The translations under genes were made by a program, and so were the position numbers. A stretch of 33,837 bases of DNA from Acidobacteriota bacterium (lineage in GTDB: Bacteria > Acidobacteriota > Blastocatellia > RBC074), in contig JAFDVL010000110.1 of NCBI GenBank assembly GCA_018268995.1, forward strand, positions 1 to 33,837, written 5' to 3'. The stretch's first letter is position 1; every line of letters starts with the position of its first letter. This document shows positions 17,496 to 27,000 of the stretch, piece by piece. The notes beneath the pieces are model-generated. The model saw nothing but the letters and a program-made list of their open reading frames with translations. It did no database searches and was not told the DNA's origin.

Positions 17496-19115
17496 ATGCT
17501 TTCACGACGCTACTTTATGTTCGGCACGCTGTTGACGGGGGCCTTGCCGCTTCCATCGGTCGCGTCGCTCAAACGATTGGGGTATCAATCTCCCAACGAA
17601 AAGCTCAACATCGCAGGCATTGGCGCAGGTGGGCAGCCGCTCAGCGATATGCGGCAATGTCAGGGCGAAAACCTCGTTGCGCTTGCGGACGTGGACTGGA
17701 AACGCGCAGAACAGGGCTTCAAAACGTTTGAGAAGGCGAAACGCTACAAAGACTTTCGCCAGATGCTCGACAAAGAGGGCAAGCAGATTGACGCCGTCGT
17801 CATCGGCACGCCCGATCACATGCATGCCTCCGCCGCGCTCGCCTGTATGCAAGCGGGCAAGAGCGTGTATGTCGAAAAGCCGTTGACGCGCACGCCGTGG
17901 GAGGCGCGGTTGCTGACGCAAGCGGCAGAGAAATACAAGGTCGCTACGCAAATGGGCAATCAGGGCTATTCGCACGATGCGACGCGCGTGGCCTGTGAAA
18001 TCTTCTGGTCAGGCGAAATCGGCGAAGTCCGCGAAGTTCACGCCTGGACAGGCCGCGCCAGTTGGCCGCAGGAGATGACGAAGACGCCTGCGCCATCGCC
18101 TGTGCCAGATACTTTGGATTGGGATTTGTGGCTGGGAACAGCGGCGAATCGTCCATTTACGGCGGGCGATGAAGATTACAAAAAACACATTGCTGACCGC
18201 GATGCACGGCGTCCGCGTATGGGCGGAGGCGGCGGGAATCCTTTGCCTGCGGGCGCGCCGCAACGTGGCGGTGGCTTTGGCGGCAACAATGATTTCGGCT
18301 TCTTTTTGCCGTTCAATTGGCGCGCGTTTTATGATTTTGGCAGCGGCCTGATTGGCGATTGGGGCGTGCATATTCTTGGCCCCGCAAATTGGGCGTTGCA
18401 ATTGCATCCACGTCACCTCCTCAGCGTTGAGTGCATTAAGAAAAACACCTTGCCGCCGTTCACGTTCCCCGATGAACTGACGATCAAATACGAGTTTGGT
18501 GCGCGTGGCAGCATGCCGCCTGTCACGGTCTATTGGCATCACTCGCCGAATGGGGATGCGTATGCGCCGTCGGGAATGACTGTCGAGCAAGCGCGCAAGA
18601 TTCCCGGCAAAGGCCCACAAGTCGGCCCCGCAGGCGGCGGCTTTGGTGGAGGCAGACCGGCAGGGGCCGCTCCCGCAGGCGGCGCACCGCAAGGCCCGCC
18701 CGCCAATCTGCCGCGTCCGCCGCAAGGCATTGGTTACAACAACATCTTTGTCGGCTCGAAAGGCTATCTCGGTACGAGCGGGCGCGGCGAAGGCGTAGGT
18801 TTATTACCGGGCGAACGCTGGGCGGAATACAAACTGCCTGCCGAATATTTGTCGCGTTCACCGGGGGCGAGCACCGGCAGCAATCACGCGGCGCACGTCC
18901 GTGATTGGATTCGCGCTTGCAAGGGGGGTGCGCCCGCCTGTTCCAATTTCAGCATCGCTGGGCCATACACTGAATGGCTTGTGCTGGGCGCGATTGCTGT
19001 GCGCTTTGACGGCAAGCTGCTCTGGGACAATGCCAAAGGCGAAATTACGAACAACAAAGAAGCCAACAAGCTGGTGCGTCCGCTGTATCGCAAGGGCTGG
19101 GAAGTGAAGTTGTAA
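17496..19115 (+). CDS. Tat-exported Gfo/Idh/MocA-family oxidoreductase
   Basis: A 539-residue NAD(P)-dependent sugar oxidoreductase. It begins with a twin-arginine signal (SRRYFM, residues 3-8) and is likely exported folded with its cofactor. The Rossmann motif is GIGAGG (41-46), the family EKP motif is at 127-129, and the active-site-type GDWGVH has D288 and H292. Two Gly/Pro-rich inserts (about 240-275 and 371-409) interrupt the C-terminal domain and make it longer than the usual 350-450 residues. The ATG at 17496 is chosen because AAGGAG (17483-17488) precedes it and it opens directly with the Tat signal. Next to DUF1080 and TIM-barrel genes it is a candidate 3-dehydrogenase (or keto-reductase) of a keto-glycoside pathway. 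Substrate and hydroxyl position are inferred. Confidence 0.9.
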   Translation: MLSRRYFMFGTLLTGALPLPSVASLKRLGYQSPNEKLNIAGIGAGGQPLSDMRQCQGENLVALADVDWKRAEQGFKTFEKAKRYKDFRQMLDKEGKQIDAVVIGTPDHMHASAALACMQAGKSVYVEKPLTRTPWEARLLTQAAEKYKVATQMGNQGYSHDATRVACEIFWSGEIGEVREVHAWTGRASWPQEMTKTPAPSPVPDTLDWDLWLGTAANRPFTAGDEDYKKHIADRDARRPRMGGGGGNPLPAGAPQRGGGFGGNNDFGFFLPFNWRAFYDFGSGLIGDWGVHILGPANWALQLHPRHLLSVECIKKNTLPPFTFPDELTIKYEFGARGSMPPVTVYWHHSPNGDAYAPSGMTVEQARKIPGKGPQVGPAGGGFGGGRPAGAAPAGGAPQGPPANLPRPPQGIGYNNIFVGSKGYLGTSGRGEGVGLLPGERWAEYKLPAEYLSRSPGASTGSNHAAHVRDWIRACKGGAPACSNFSIAGPYTEWLVLGAIAVRFDGKLLWDNAKGEITNNKEANKLVRPLYRKGWEVKL

Positions 19116-19135
19116 ATCGTTCTTCCAGGAAGGCG

Positions 19136-19257
19136 CACGAAGTGTTTTTTGACAGGATTGACAAGATTTTTGCAGGATTAACAGGATAAATTTCATCCAT
19201 CAACGATCTTGTCAATCCTGTTTTCAATCTTGTCAATCCTGTCTGATTTTCTTCGTG
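19136..19257. repeat. Composite palindromic repeat, second copy of the GACAGGATTGACAAGATT family
   Basis: GACAGGATTGACAAGATT (19151-19168) has a perfect 18-base inverted copy at 19226-19243, plus a second inverted copy at about 19206-19221. The outer short arms CACGAAG (19136-19142) and CTTCGTG (19251-19257) extend the palindrome. The following CCTTCGTG and TTTCGTGG stretches (19259-19278) look like part of the same mosaic. It lies in the 193-base gap between the Gfo/Idh and TIM-barrel genes. The first copy is at 4622-4701. Confidence 0.75.
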
Positions 19258-19308
19258 ACCCTTCGTGTAGTTTCGTGGAAAAACTTCCCTCATTGAAAGG
19301 AATCTCCA

Positions 19309-20340
19309 ATGATTTTCACCCGACGTCAATTCAATCAACTCGCGTTGACGGCATTGCCTGCCAGCGGTTTGGTGCTGCCGACCTTCGCCAAACCCAATTC
19401 CAAATTTGGCGGCGTACAAATCGGCATCATCGCGCCGTACAGCTTTCGCGGGATGCCGTCGAGCGCGGATGATTTGCTGAAGTATCTGGTGCAACTCGGC
19501 ATCAATGTGGTCGAGATGCAGGCCGAACCATTGGAAGCGGCGGCAGGAGCGCCATCGTTTGGACGTGGCCCCGGTGGCCCACCGATGGGGCCGCCGCCGG
19601 GCGGTGCGCCCGGTGGCAGAGCGCCCGGCGCAGGTGGCCCGCCTGCGGGAGGCCGTCCGCCAATGTCGCCCGAACAACAGGCCGCGATGCAGAAGCGGGC
19701 CGAAGACATGCGCAAATGGCGTTTGTCGGTTTCAATGGATAAATACAAAGCCATTCGCAAGCAATACGATGACGCGGGCGTCACGATTCACATCGTCAAG
19801 TTCGGTTTGAATTCCAGCATGCCTGCCGAAGAAATTGATTACTGCTTCAACGTGGCGAAGGCGCTCGGTTGCAAAGCGATCACCTGCGAACCGCCGCTGA
19901 GCCAAACCAAAATGCTCGGTGAATTCGCCGCGAAGCATCAGATTATGCTGGGCTATCACGGTCACGCGAATATGGAAAGCCCGGAAGCGTTTGCCAAACC
20001 CTCAAGCTGGGAAACCGCGATGGCACATTCCAAATTCAACGGCTGCAACATTGACGTCGGTCATTTCACGGCGGGCAATGGCTTCTCGCCCGCTGAGTTC
20101 ATCAAAAAGTACCACGACCGTATCACGAACCTGCATTTGAAAGATCGCAAGGTCAATCAGGGGCCGAATTTGCCGTGGGGGCAGGGGGACACACAGATCA
20201 AACAAATTCTGCAATTGATGCGGAAAGAAAAATACAAATTCCCGGCTTGCATTGAGTTGGAATATCCCGTGCCGGAAGGTTCGACTGTGCTGGCGGAATT
20301 GGCCAAATGTGTCGAATACTGCAAAGAAGCACTGGCCTGA
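19309..20340 (+). CDS. Tat-exported sugar isomerase/epimerase-type TIM-barrel protein
   Basis: A 343-residue member of the xylose-isomerase-like/AP-endonuclease-2 TIM-barrel superfamily. It has a twin-arginine signal (TRRQFNQLAL, residues 4-13), unusual for a fold that is most often cytoplasmic. Likely metal-binding residues are E194 (ITCEPP), D249 and H252 (NIDVGHF), and E316/E318 (IELEYP). H217/H219 (GYHGHA) and H276/D279 (HLKDR) also line the expected active site. A Gly/Pro-rich insert (about 78-122) splits the barrel after an early strand. In the keto-glycoside pathway known from Bacteroides, the equivalent TIM-barrel protein hydrates the 2-hydroxy-3-keto-glycal; that is the leading guess here, with isomerase or epimerase as alternatives. 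AAAGGA before the ATG supports the start. Confidence 0.88.
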   Translation: MIFTRRQFNQLALTALPASGLVLPTFAKPNSKFGGVQIGIIAPYSFRGMPSSADDLLKYLVQLGINVVEMQAEPLEAAAGAPSFGRGPGGPPMGPPPGGAPGGRAPGAGGPPAGGRPPMSPEQQAAMQKRAEDMRKWRLSVSMDKYKAIRKQYDDAGVTIHIVKFGLNSSMPAEEIDYCFNVAKALGCKAITCEPPLSQTKMLGEFAAKHQIMLGYHGHANMESPEAFAKPSSWETAMAHSKFNGCNIDVGHFTAGNGFSPAEFIKKYHDRITNLHLKDRKVNQGPNLPWGQGDTQIKQILQLMRKEKYKFPACIELEYPVPEGSTVLAELAKCVEYCKEALA

Positions 20341-20366
20341 GTTTTTCGCCTTTCATTCAGATCCGA

Positions 20367-20400
20367 GGTGACGCCTGCACGACAGAAGCAACGCGTCACC
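20367..20400 (+). terminator. Hairpin downstream of the TIM-barrel gene
   Basis: GGTGACGC (20367-20374) pairs with GCGTCACC (20393-20400) over an 18-base loop, 26 bases after the stop codon. There is no T-run, so intrinsic termination is uncertain. It lies in the 148-base gap before receptor 2, which probably also holds a promoter. No copy of the TTCC/GGAA palindrome was seen there. Confidence 0.35.
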
Positions 20401-20488
20401 CAAATGTAGTTTCGCTGAGATGAACACTGGGGCAAGTATCGCCTTGTTTGCCCTCCCATCAACAACCCAACTTCGCTAGGAGAAAAAT

Positions 20489-23400
20489 ATGTTCGCAGTC
20501 AGAAACTCTTTTCGCTGGTTGCTGACGCTCACCGCAACCGCACTGCTTTCCGCCGCATTGTTGGCACAAGAGAATCGTGCCACGATTGTCGGAACCGTCA
20601 CTGATCCCCAAGGTGGCGTCATCCCGAATGCTACGGTGAAAGCCACCAATATTGAAACAAATGCTGTTACCACGACGACATCCAATGAATCGGGGCTTTA
20701 TACACTGCCGTTCCTGCCCATTGGCAAATATCAAATCAGCGTCACGGCCAGCGGTTTGAAAACGTCGCTCCGCGATAATCTGGATGTGCGTGTGGGTGAC
20801 CGCTTGCAACTGGATTTTAAAATGGAAGTCGGCGCGGTGTCCGAAACCGTTACTGTCACTTCGCAATCGCCATTGCTCGAAACCGCTACGGCGAGTCGCG
20901 GGCAAGTGATTGACGAAGAGAAAGTGCGCGATTTGCCGCTCTTGGGGCGCAATCCGTTTTTGCTCGCGGCGCTGGCTTCGGGCGTGCAGATCACGCCGTC
21001 GCAAGGCTCAATCTCGTTTCGTCCCTTCGACAACGGCGGGATGGACGCCATCTCGATCAACGGCGGGCGGCAACGCTCGAATGAATTTCTGATTGATGGA
21101 CAACCGAACACTGGCACAGAAAACGGCGGCGTCGGCGCGTTGTCGTTTGTGCCTTCGCCCGACGCGGTGCAGGAATTCAAAGTGCAATCGAACACCTACG
21201 ACGCGCAGTTCGGACGCACGGGCGGCGGCACGATCAACGTCAGTCTGAAAGGTGGGACGAACAAGTTTCACGGCTCGCTCTATCATTACTTCCGCAACGA
21301 CGTGCTCAATGCGAATTCGTATCAGAACAACGCGAACCGCGTCGCCCGAACAGCGTTTCGCTGGAATCAACCGGGCGTCGTGTTTGATGGCCCGGTCTGG
21401 ATTCCGGGCTTATACAACGGGCGCGACAAGACGTTTTTCATGTTCTCGTGGGAGAAGATTATCTCTAGCATTCCTTCGCCCGTGACGCGCACTGTGCCGA
21501 CCCTCGCACAACGCGGTGGCGATTTCTCGCAAACGCTGCAAGCCAATGGTCAGCCGATTACGATTTACGATCCGCTCACCACGACCTGTGTCGGCAACAC
21601 CTGCACGCGCACGGCGTTTGCCAACAATCGAATTCCCGACAGCCGCATTGATCCGGTAGCGAAAAAGCTCCTCGACTTTTTCCCGCTGCCGAATCAGGCC
21701 GGCAATACGCAGGGCTTCTTCAACTTCTTCAACAGCCCGAACGCGCGCACCGATGAATACGATCAATTCACGACGCGCATTGACCACAACCTGAGCGAGA
21801 AGCACAAACTCTCCGGGCGTTGGCTGCGCAACAATCGGCACGAACTGCGTGGCCTCGCGGGTTATAAACGCGAAGCCTCGCCGTTCTTTGCGCATTCGCG
21901 CAAGAATCAGGGCGGCGGGATGGATGTCACTTCGTCGCTTTCCCCGACGCTCGTGAGCAATTTCAAGATCAACTTCATTCGCCACGAATTCACGATTGAC
22001 CAATACGGCGACAACTTCGACATCGCGCAACTCGGCTTCCCGACGACGCTCAGGAATCAACTGGCGCGCCAGTTCTTCCCCGGCATCACGATGACCGATT
22101 ACGACAACACGGGCGGCATCGGCTTCGGCAACGGCAGCCGCTACACGTTCAGCGATGCTTCGACCTTTTCCGAAACGCTGAACAAAACCTCCGGCGCGCA
22201 TTCGATGAAGTTCGGCGGTGAAATGCGCTTCCTGCGGGACAATTACATTCAGCCGACTTCATCGTTCGGCTCGTTTGGATTCACCAAAGGCTTCACGCAA
22301 CGCAATCCGTTGGCGGCAGACGCAGCGTCGGGCAATGCTTTCGCTTCGTTGTTGCTGGGGTATCCGGCCAGCGGTTCCGTGCCGATCAACGCCACGTATG
22401 CCTACCAGCATTTGTATTACGGCGCGTTTTTCCAGGATGACTGGCGCGTCAGCCGTAAACTGACGCTCAATCTGGGCATCCGTTGGGACTATGAATCGCC
22501 GACCAGCGAACGCTTCAACCAACTCAATGCAGGCTTTGACAAGACGACCGCGAGTCCGGTGCAAGCGCCCGGTTTGTCGCTCAAAGGCGGGTTGCTGTTT
22601 GTCAATCAGGACAATCGTCTGCCCTTCAAACGTGACCTGAATAACTTCGGGCCGCGCATCGGGTTTGCCTATCAACTCACGGAAAAGACGGTACTGCGGG
22701 GCGGCTATGGCATGAGCTATCTGCCGGTGTTTGATCCGGCCACGAGCCACGGCTTTTCGGTCAGCACGGATTACGTTGCCTCGACGGACGGCAATCTGAA
22801 ACCGGCGAACACCTTGAGCAACCCGTATCCGAACGGGCTGATTCGTCCGAGCGGAGCGGCGAATGGCTTGCGCACCCTGCTTGGACAAGGCTTCACCTTC
22901 TATAACACGGATATCAATATCCCGATGAATCATCAGTATTCGTTCGGCATTCAGCACGAAATTCCGTGGGGCATGGTGTTGGATGTTTCCTACATCGGCA
23001 GCCGCACGCGCAATCTCGTCGTGGGGCGCGCCATCAACGAAGTTTCGGCGGCGGATCTGGCGCAAGGCGCGGCTTATTTGAACGCCCAAGTGACGAATCC
23101 GATGGCGGGTTTGATTCCGAGCAATGCGGCGCTGAATGGCGCAACCATCACGCGGTCGCAATTGCTGCGTCCGTTCCCGCAATTCACGGGCCTGACCGAA
23201 GACCGCTTATCACTTGGCCGCGCGTGGTACAACTCGATGCAGGCACGCGTCGAGAAACGGCTGTCGCAAGGCCTCCACTTCCTCTTCAGCTACACGTTCT
23301 CGAAGAACATGGAAGCCATCGGCTACCTGAACGCACAAGACCCGATCAACCAACTCGCATCGGTCGTCACAGGCGATCACGCGCCGCATCGCGCGATGAT

Positions 23401-23932
23401 TAGCGGTGGTTACGACTTGCCGTTCTTCAAAAACAGTAGCGCGTTGGTGCGGGGAATCGCGGGCGGTTGGAAGGTCAATCTGATCGGCACGTTCCAATCC
23501 GGGTTGCCGATTGGCACGCCGGGCGGGGTGTTTCTGATCGGCGATCCGCGTTTGCCGGAAGGCCAGCAGAGTCTGGCGAAATGGTTCAATACCTGCACGC
23601 TGACGGCGACGGGCGCGCGGCAAAATTGCGCCGACGCCAGCCAGACGCCGGTTTTCCAGATCCAGCCAGCCTTCACGCTGCGTTCGCACAGCGTGCGCTT
23701 CTCGAACATCAGCACGAGTCGGCCACCGACGTTCGACGTTTCGTTGTTCAAGTCGTTCGCCATTCGGGAAAGCGTCGCCTTGCAAGTCCGAGCCGAAGCC
23801 TTCAACTTCGCCAACACGCCGTGGTTTGGCGGACCGAACCTAACCGCCACATCAGGTGCATTCGGCGTCGTCACCCCGTCGCAAATCAATGATCAGCGCA
23901 ACGTCCAATTGGCATTGAAGCTGATTTTCTAA
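20489..23932 (+). CDS. Oar-type TonB-dependent receptor 2
   Basis: An 1147-residue outer-membrane receptor with the same architecture as receptor 1. A signal peptide (about 1-26, ending SAALLAQ) precedes a carboxypeptidase-regulatory-like domain (about 29-110, ATIVGTVTDPQGGVIPNATV). The plug (about 120-270, with LPLLGRNPF, NEFLIDGQPNTGTENGG, VQEFKVQSNTYDAQFGRTGGG) leads to a beta-barrel ending in the aromatic strand QLALKLIF. The start is supported by AGGAG at 20478-20482. It shares family landmarks with receptor 1 but differs through most of the plug and barrel, so it probably recognises another ligand or another part of the same glycoside. It is followed by a terminator-like hairpin and then by rhamnosidase genes, suggesting a rhamnosylated substrate. 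Confidence 0.93.
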   Translation: MFAVRNSFRWLLTLTATALLSAALLAQENRATIVGTVTDPQGGVIPNATVKATNIETNAVTTTTSNESGLYTLPFLPIGKYQISVTASGLKTSLRDNLDVRVGDRLQLDFKMEVGAVSETVTVTSQSPLLETATASRGQVIDEEKVRDLPLLGRNPFLLAALASGVQITPSQGSISFRPFDNGGMDAISINGGRQRSNEFLIDGQPNTGTENGGVGALSFVPSPDAVQEFKVQSNTYDAQFGRTGGGTINVSLKGGTNKFHGSLYHYFRNDVLNANSYQNNANRVARTAFRWNQPGVVFDGPVWIPGLYNGRDKTFFMFSWEKIISSIPSPVTRTVPTLAQRGGDFSQTLQANGQPITIYDPLTTTCVGNTCTRTAFANNRIPDSRIDPVAKKLLDFFPLPNQAGNTQGFFNFFNSPNARTDEYDQFTTRIDHNLSEKHKLSGRWLRNNRHELRGLAGYKREASPFFAHSRKNQGGGMDVTSSLSPTLVSNFKINFIRHEFTIDQYGDNFDIAQLGFPTTLRNQLARQFFPGITMTDYDNTGGIGFGNGSRYTFSDASTFSETLNKTSGAHSMKFGGEMRFLRDNYIQPTSSFGSFGFTKGFTQRNPLAADAASGNAFASLLLGYPASGSVPINATYAYQHLYYGAFFQDDWRVSRKLTLNLGIRWDYESPTSERFNQLNAGFDKTTASPVQAPGLSLKGGLLFVNQDNRLPFKRDLNNFGPRIGFAYQLTEKTVLRGGYGMSYLPVFDPATSHGFSVSTDYVASTDGNLKPANTLSNPYPNGLIRPSGAANGLRTLLGQGFTFYNTDINIPMNHQYSFGIQHEIPWGMVLDVSYIGSRTRNLVVGRAINEVSAADLAQGAAYLNAQVTNPMAGLIPSNAALNGATITRSQLLRPFPQFTGLTEDRLSLGRAWYNSMQARVEKRLSQGLHFLFSYTFSKNMEAIGYLNAQDPINQLASVVTGDHAPHRAMISGGYDLPFFKNSSALVRGIAGGWKVNLIGTFQSGLPIGTPGGVFLIGDPRLPEGQQSLAKWFNTCTLTATGARQNCADASQTPVFQIQPAFTLRSHSVRFSNISTSRPPTFDVSLFKSFAIRESVALQVRAEAFNFANTPWFGGPNLTATSGAFGVVTPSQINDQRNVQLALKLIF

Positions 23933-23947
23933 ACCAAGGGAACTATC

Positions 23948-23985
23948 CAGCAATCCCGCTCACACATTGACGGGCGGGATTGCTG
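23948..23985 (+). terminator. Terminator-like hairpin after receptor 2
   Basis: CAGCAATCCCGC (23948-23959) and GCGGGATTGCTG (23974-23985) form a perfect 12-base stem with a 14-base loop. It sits 15 bases after the receptor stop. There is no long T-run, so partial termination or mRNA 3'-end stabilisation is possible. It could lower expression of the rhamnosidase gene relative to the receptor. Confidence 0.6.
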
Positions 23986-24016
23986 CCTCAAATTCTGCAC
24001 TACGAACGACTCCAAC

Positions 24017-27000
24017 ATGAAAAGAAACCTCTTCTTATTCGCCATAGTTTTATGTTTTTCGGGGCGTTTGTATGCCAGCATCTCACTGCAAAAACTCCAG
24101 GTAAATTACCAGACTACGCCGTTGGGCACCGATCTGCCGAAACCACAGTTTTCGTGGCAAATGAATGCGACGGATCAGCGCCGAGGCTATTTGCAAACGG
24201 CGTACAAAATCATCGTCACGGATGAAAAAGCGCGTGTGGTTTGGGACACCAAAAAAGTCGCTTCTGATCTTTCGCACGCGATTCAGTACGAAGGCGAGCC
24301 GCTCAAAGCGACAACGCGCTATTCGTGGAAAGTGACTGTGTGGGACAACTTCGGAAAATCTGCGAGCGCGTCTTCGTGGTTTGAGACAGGCTTGATGGAT
24401 GCGAGTGTAAACGCGTGGTCGGGCGCGAAATGGATTGGCGGCGGTGCGGACGATCTGGTTTTGCACTCGCATTATCTGTCCGTCTACAAATTGCAATACG
24501 GCATTCAACTCGACAAGGCTGCGGGCAGCACAAAAGCGGCGTTTGTGTTTGGCGCGAACGATCCTCGGATGCTGAATAAGAATTTGAATTTGATGGGGCA
24601 GGAAAATCGGCGAGATGAAAGCTACTTCGCACTGGAACTGGATATTGCAGCAGTCCGCGATGATGCAAAAGGGCTGGCAAAACTCAACGTCTATCGTGTT
24701 GGCTACACGAAGAATGACAAAGCCGATGTACCGTTCAAATCGCTGGAAATCCCGCAAACGATCATCAGCAATAGCAACAAATACGACAAGCATCAGGTCT
24801 ATGCCGATTGCGTTTTTGGGCAGTGCGAATTTTATGTGGATGGCACAGACGCGGCGCACCGATTGAAAGACACGGCACCCGGCGGCGCACAGGGTTTTGG
24901 CGCGCGCGGCATCAATCTCAATCCGGCAGGGCGAGGCGGCGATTACATCAGCTTCCCGATGCTGGCAGAAATTGGCTTCAAAACTGGCGCGAATCAGGTC
25001 GCATATTTCTCTGACCTAAACATCAAAAACGTTCGCCATCCTTCCAACACGCTTTTTGCCGACAACCTGCAAGGGAATTACAACGGTATCTTTCGCGCCA
25101 GTTCCGTCAGCATCAATGATGGTCGTTATCGTGTCGCAGGCAACGCATTCATCACTGCGAACCCCAGTAAAAATGCGGCTCCGATGCTCAGGACAGTGTT
25201 TGCTGCTAACGCAAAAAACATTCAGAAGGCGCGGCTCTACGTCACAGCACGCGGCATTTATGAAATCCATCTGAACGGTAGGCGCGTTGGTAACGATTAT
25301 TTCAATCCCGGCAAGACGCAGTACAACCAAACGCATCTGTACCAGACATATGACGTGACGGCAGCACTCAGAATCGGGCAGCCGAATGCTCTGGGCGCGT
25401 GGCTCAGCGAAGGCTGGTGGAGTGGCAATAGCACATTCAGCGGCGACAACTGGAATTTCTTTGGCGACCGTCAATCGTTGCTGGCAAAGCTGGTGATTAC
25501 ATATGCCGATGGCACAGAACAAGTCGTCACGACCAACGACAAAGACTGGAAGCTGTTCACGGATGGCCCGATTCGTTACGGCTCGTTTTTTCAGGGCGAA
25601 GTTTACGATGCGAACAAGGAGGAATTGATTCGAGATTGGGCAACAGCAAGTTACAGCGATAAGACGTGGAAGCCTGCGGTAGAGGTTCCGGTTGACGGCA
25701 CAACCTTTGCCGCCGGAGCCGCTGGCCTGATGGCACAACGCGTCTCAATGGCGTACGATAATTTCAAATTGATCGGCCAACTCGGCGAAAACGCGACCAT
25801 CGTCAAAACCCTGACGGCGCAAACTGTCGAAGAAGTTCGCCCCAAAGTGTTTGTTTACGATATGGGGCAAAACATGGTGGGTGTGCCGCAGATTCCCCTT
25901 CGCAACGGCAGGAAAGGCCAAGTCATCACGATTCGTTATGCTGAAATGCGCTATCCGAATTTGCCCGATTACAAAGGCAATGAAGGCATGGTGATGATGG
26001 AAAACATTCGCGCGGCGTTGGCGAGCGACACGTATATTCTCAAAGGCGGCGACGAAATCATTCAGCCGCGCTTTACCTTTCACGGCTATCGTTATTTGGA
26101 AATCACGGGAATTGACCAGCGCATTCCTGCCAATGAAATCAAAGGACTCGTCATCAGTTCGATTCGTGACATTACGTCGAACTATGAAACTTCCAATCAA
26201 CTCATAAATAAATTCTGGCAAAACATCACGTGGTCATTGCGTGGCAACTTCCTTTCGATTCCGACCGACACGCCCGCGCGCAATGAACGTTTGGGTTGGA
26301 GCGGCGACATTATGGTGTTCTCGCGCAGCTCGACGTATTTGGCGGATGCAAATTTGTTTTTGCGGCGGCATCTGATTGCGATGCGCGACACGCAATCGCC
26401 CGAAGGTCGTTTCGCCGATGTTGCGCCGACGGGATTCGGTTTTGGCGGCACGCTCTGGGGCAGCGCGGGCATCGTCGTTGCGTGGGAATCCTATCGTCAG
26501 TTTGGCGATGTGCAGTTACTCGCCGAGCATTACGACGCGATGAGGCGTTACATTCAGTTTCTGGAATCGAAAGTAGATAAAACCAACGGCATCCTGAACG
26601 AAGGCCCGCTCGGCGATTGGCTCAGCCCTGAGGGCAACAAGAACGACAACACGCTGTTCTGGATGTCGTATTTTGCGTATGACCTGGAAATCATGAGCAA
26701 AGCCGCCGCGATTTTGGGCAAGGCCGAAGACGCCAAACAATTCCAGCAACGCAGTCAGGAAATCAAAAAAGCTTTCAATGAAATTTACGTGGACAAAGCC
26801 ACGCATCGCACCGTGAAATCAGGCGTTCGCACGGGGTTTATGGGTCCGCCCAACCAACAACAAGGCCCGCCGCAATCCGAAAAAGGCCAACCGATGGACA
26901 CGCAGGCTTCGTACGCAATTCCGCTGGCGTTGGGCATTTTCAATGACGAAAACAAACCGTACGCAATCAAGTTTCTGAATGAAGCGGTGCAAAGAAAAAA

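Noticed and set aside
19136..19280. Possible CRISPR-like array of GACAGGATT units
   Set aside because: The units are in inverted orientation with irregular spacing and no unique spacers or cas genes; palindromic repeat is the better reading.
22259..23182. 307-codon open frame on the - strand inside receptor 2
   Set aside because: The receptor barrel on the + strand is fully supported; the reverse product is Arg-rich and unlike any family.
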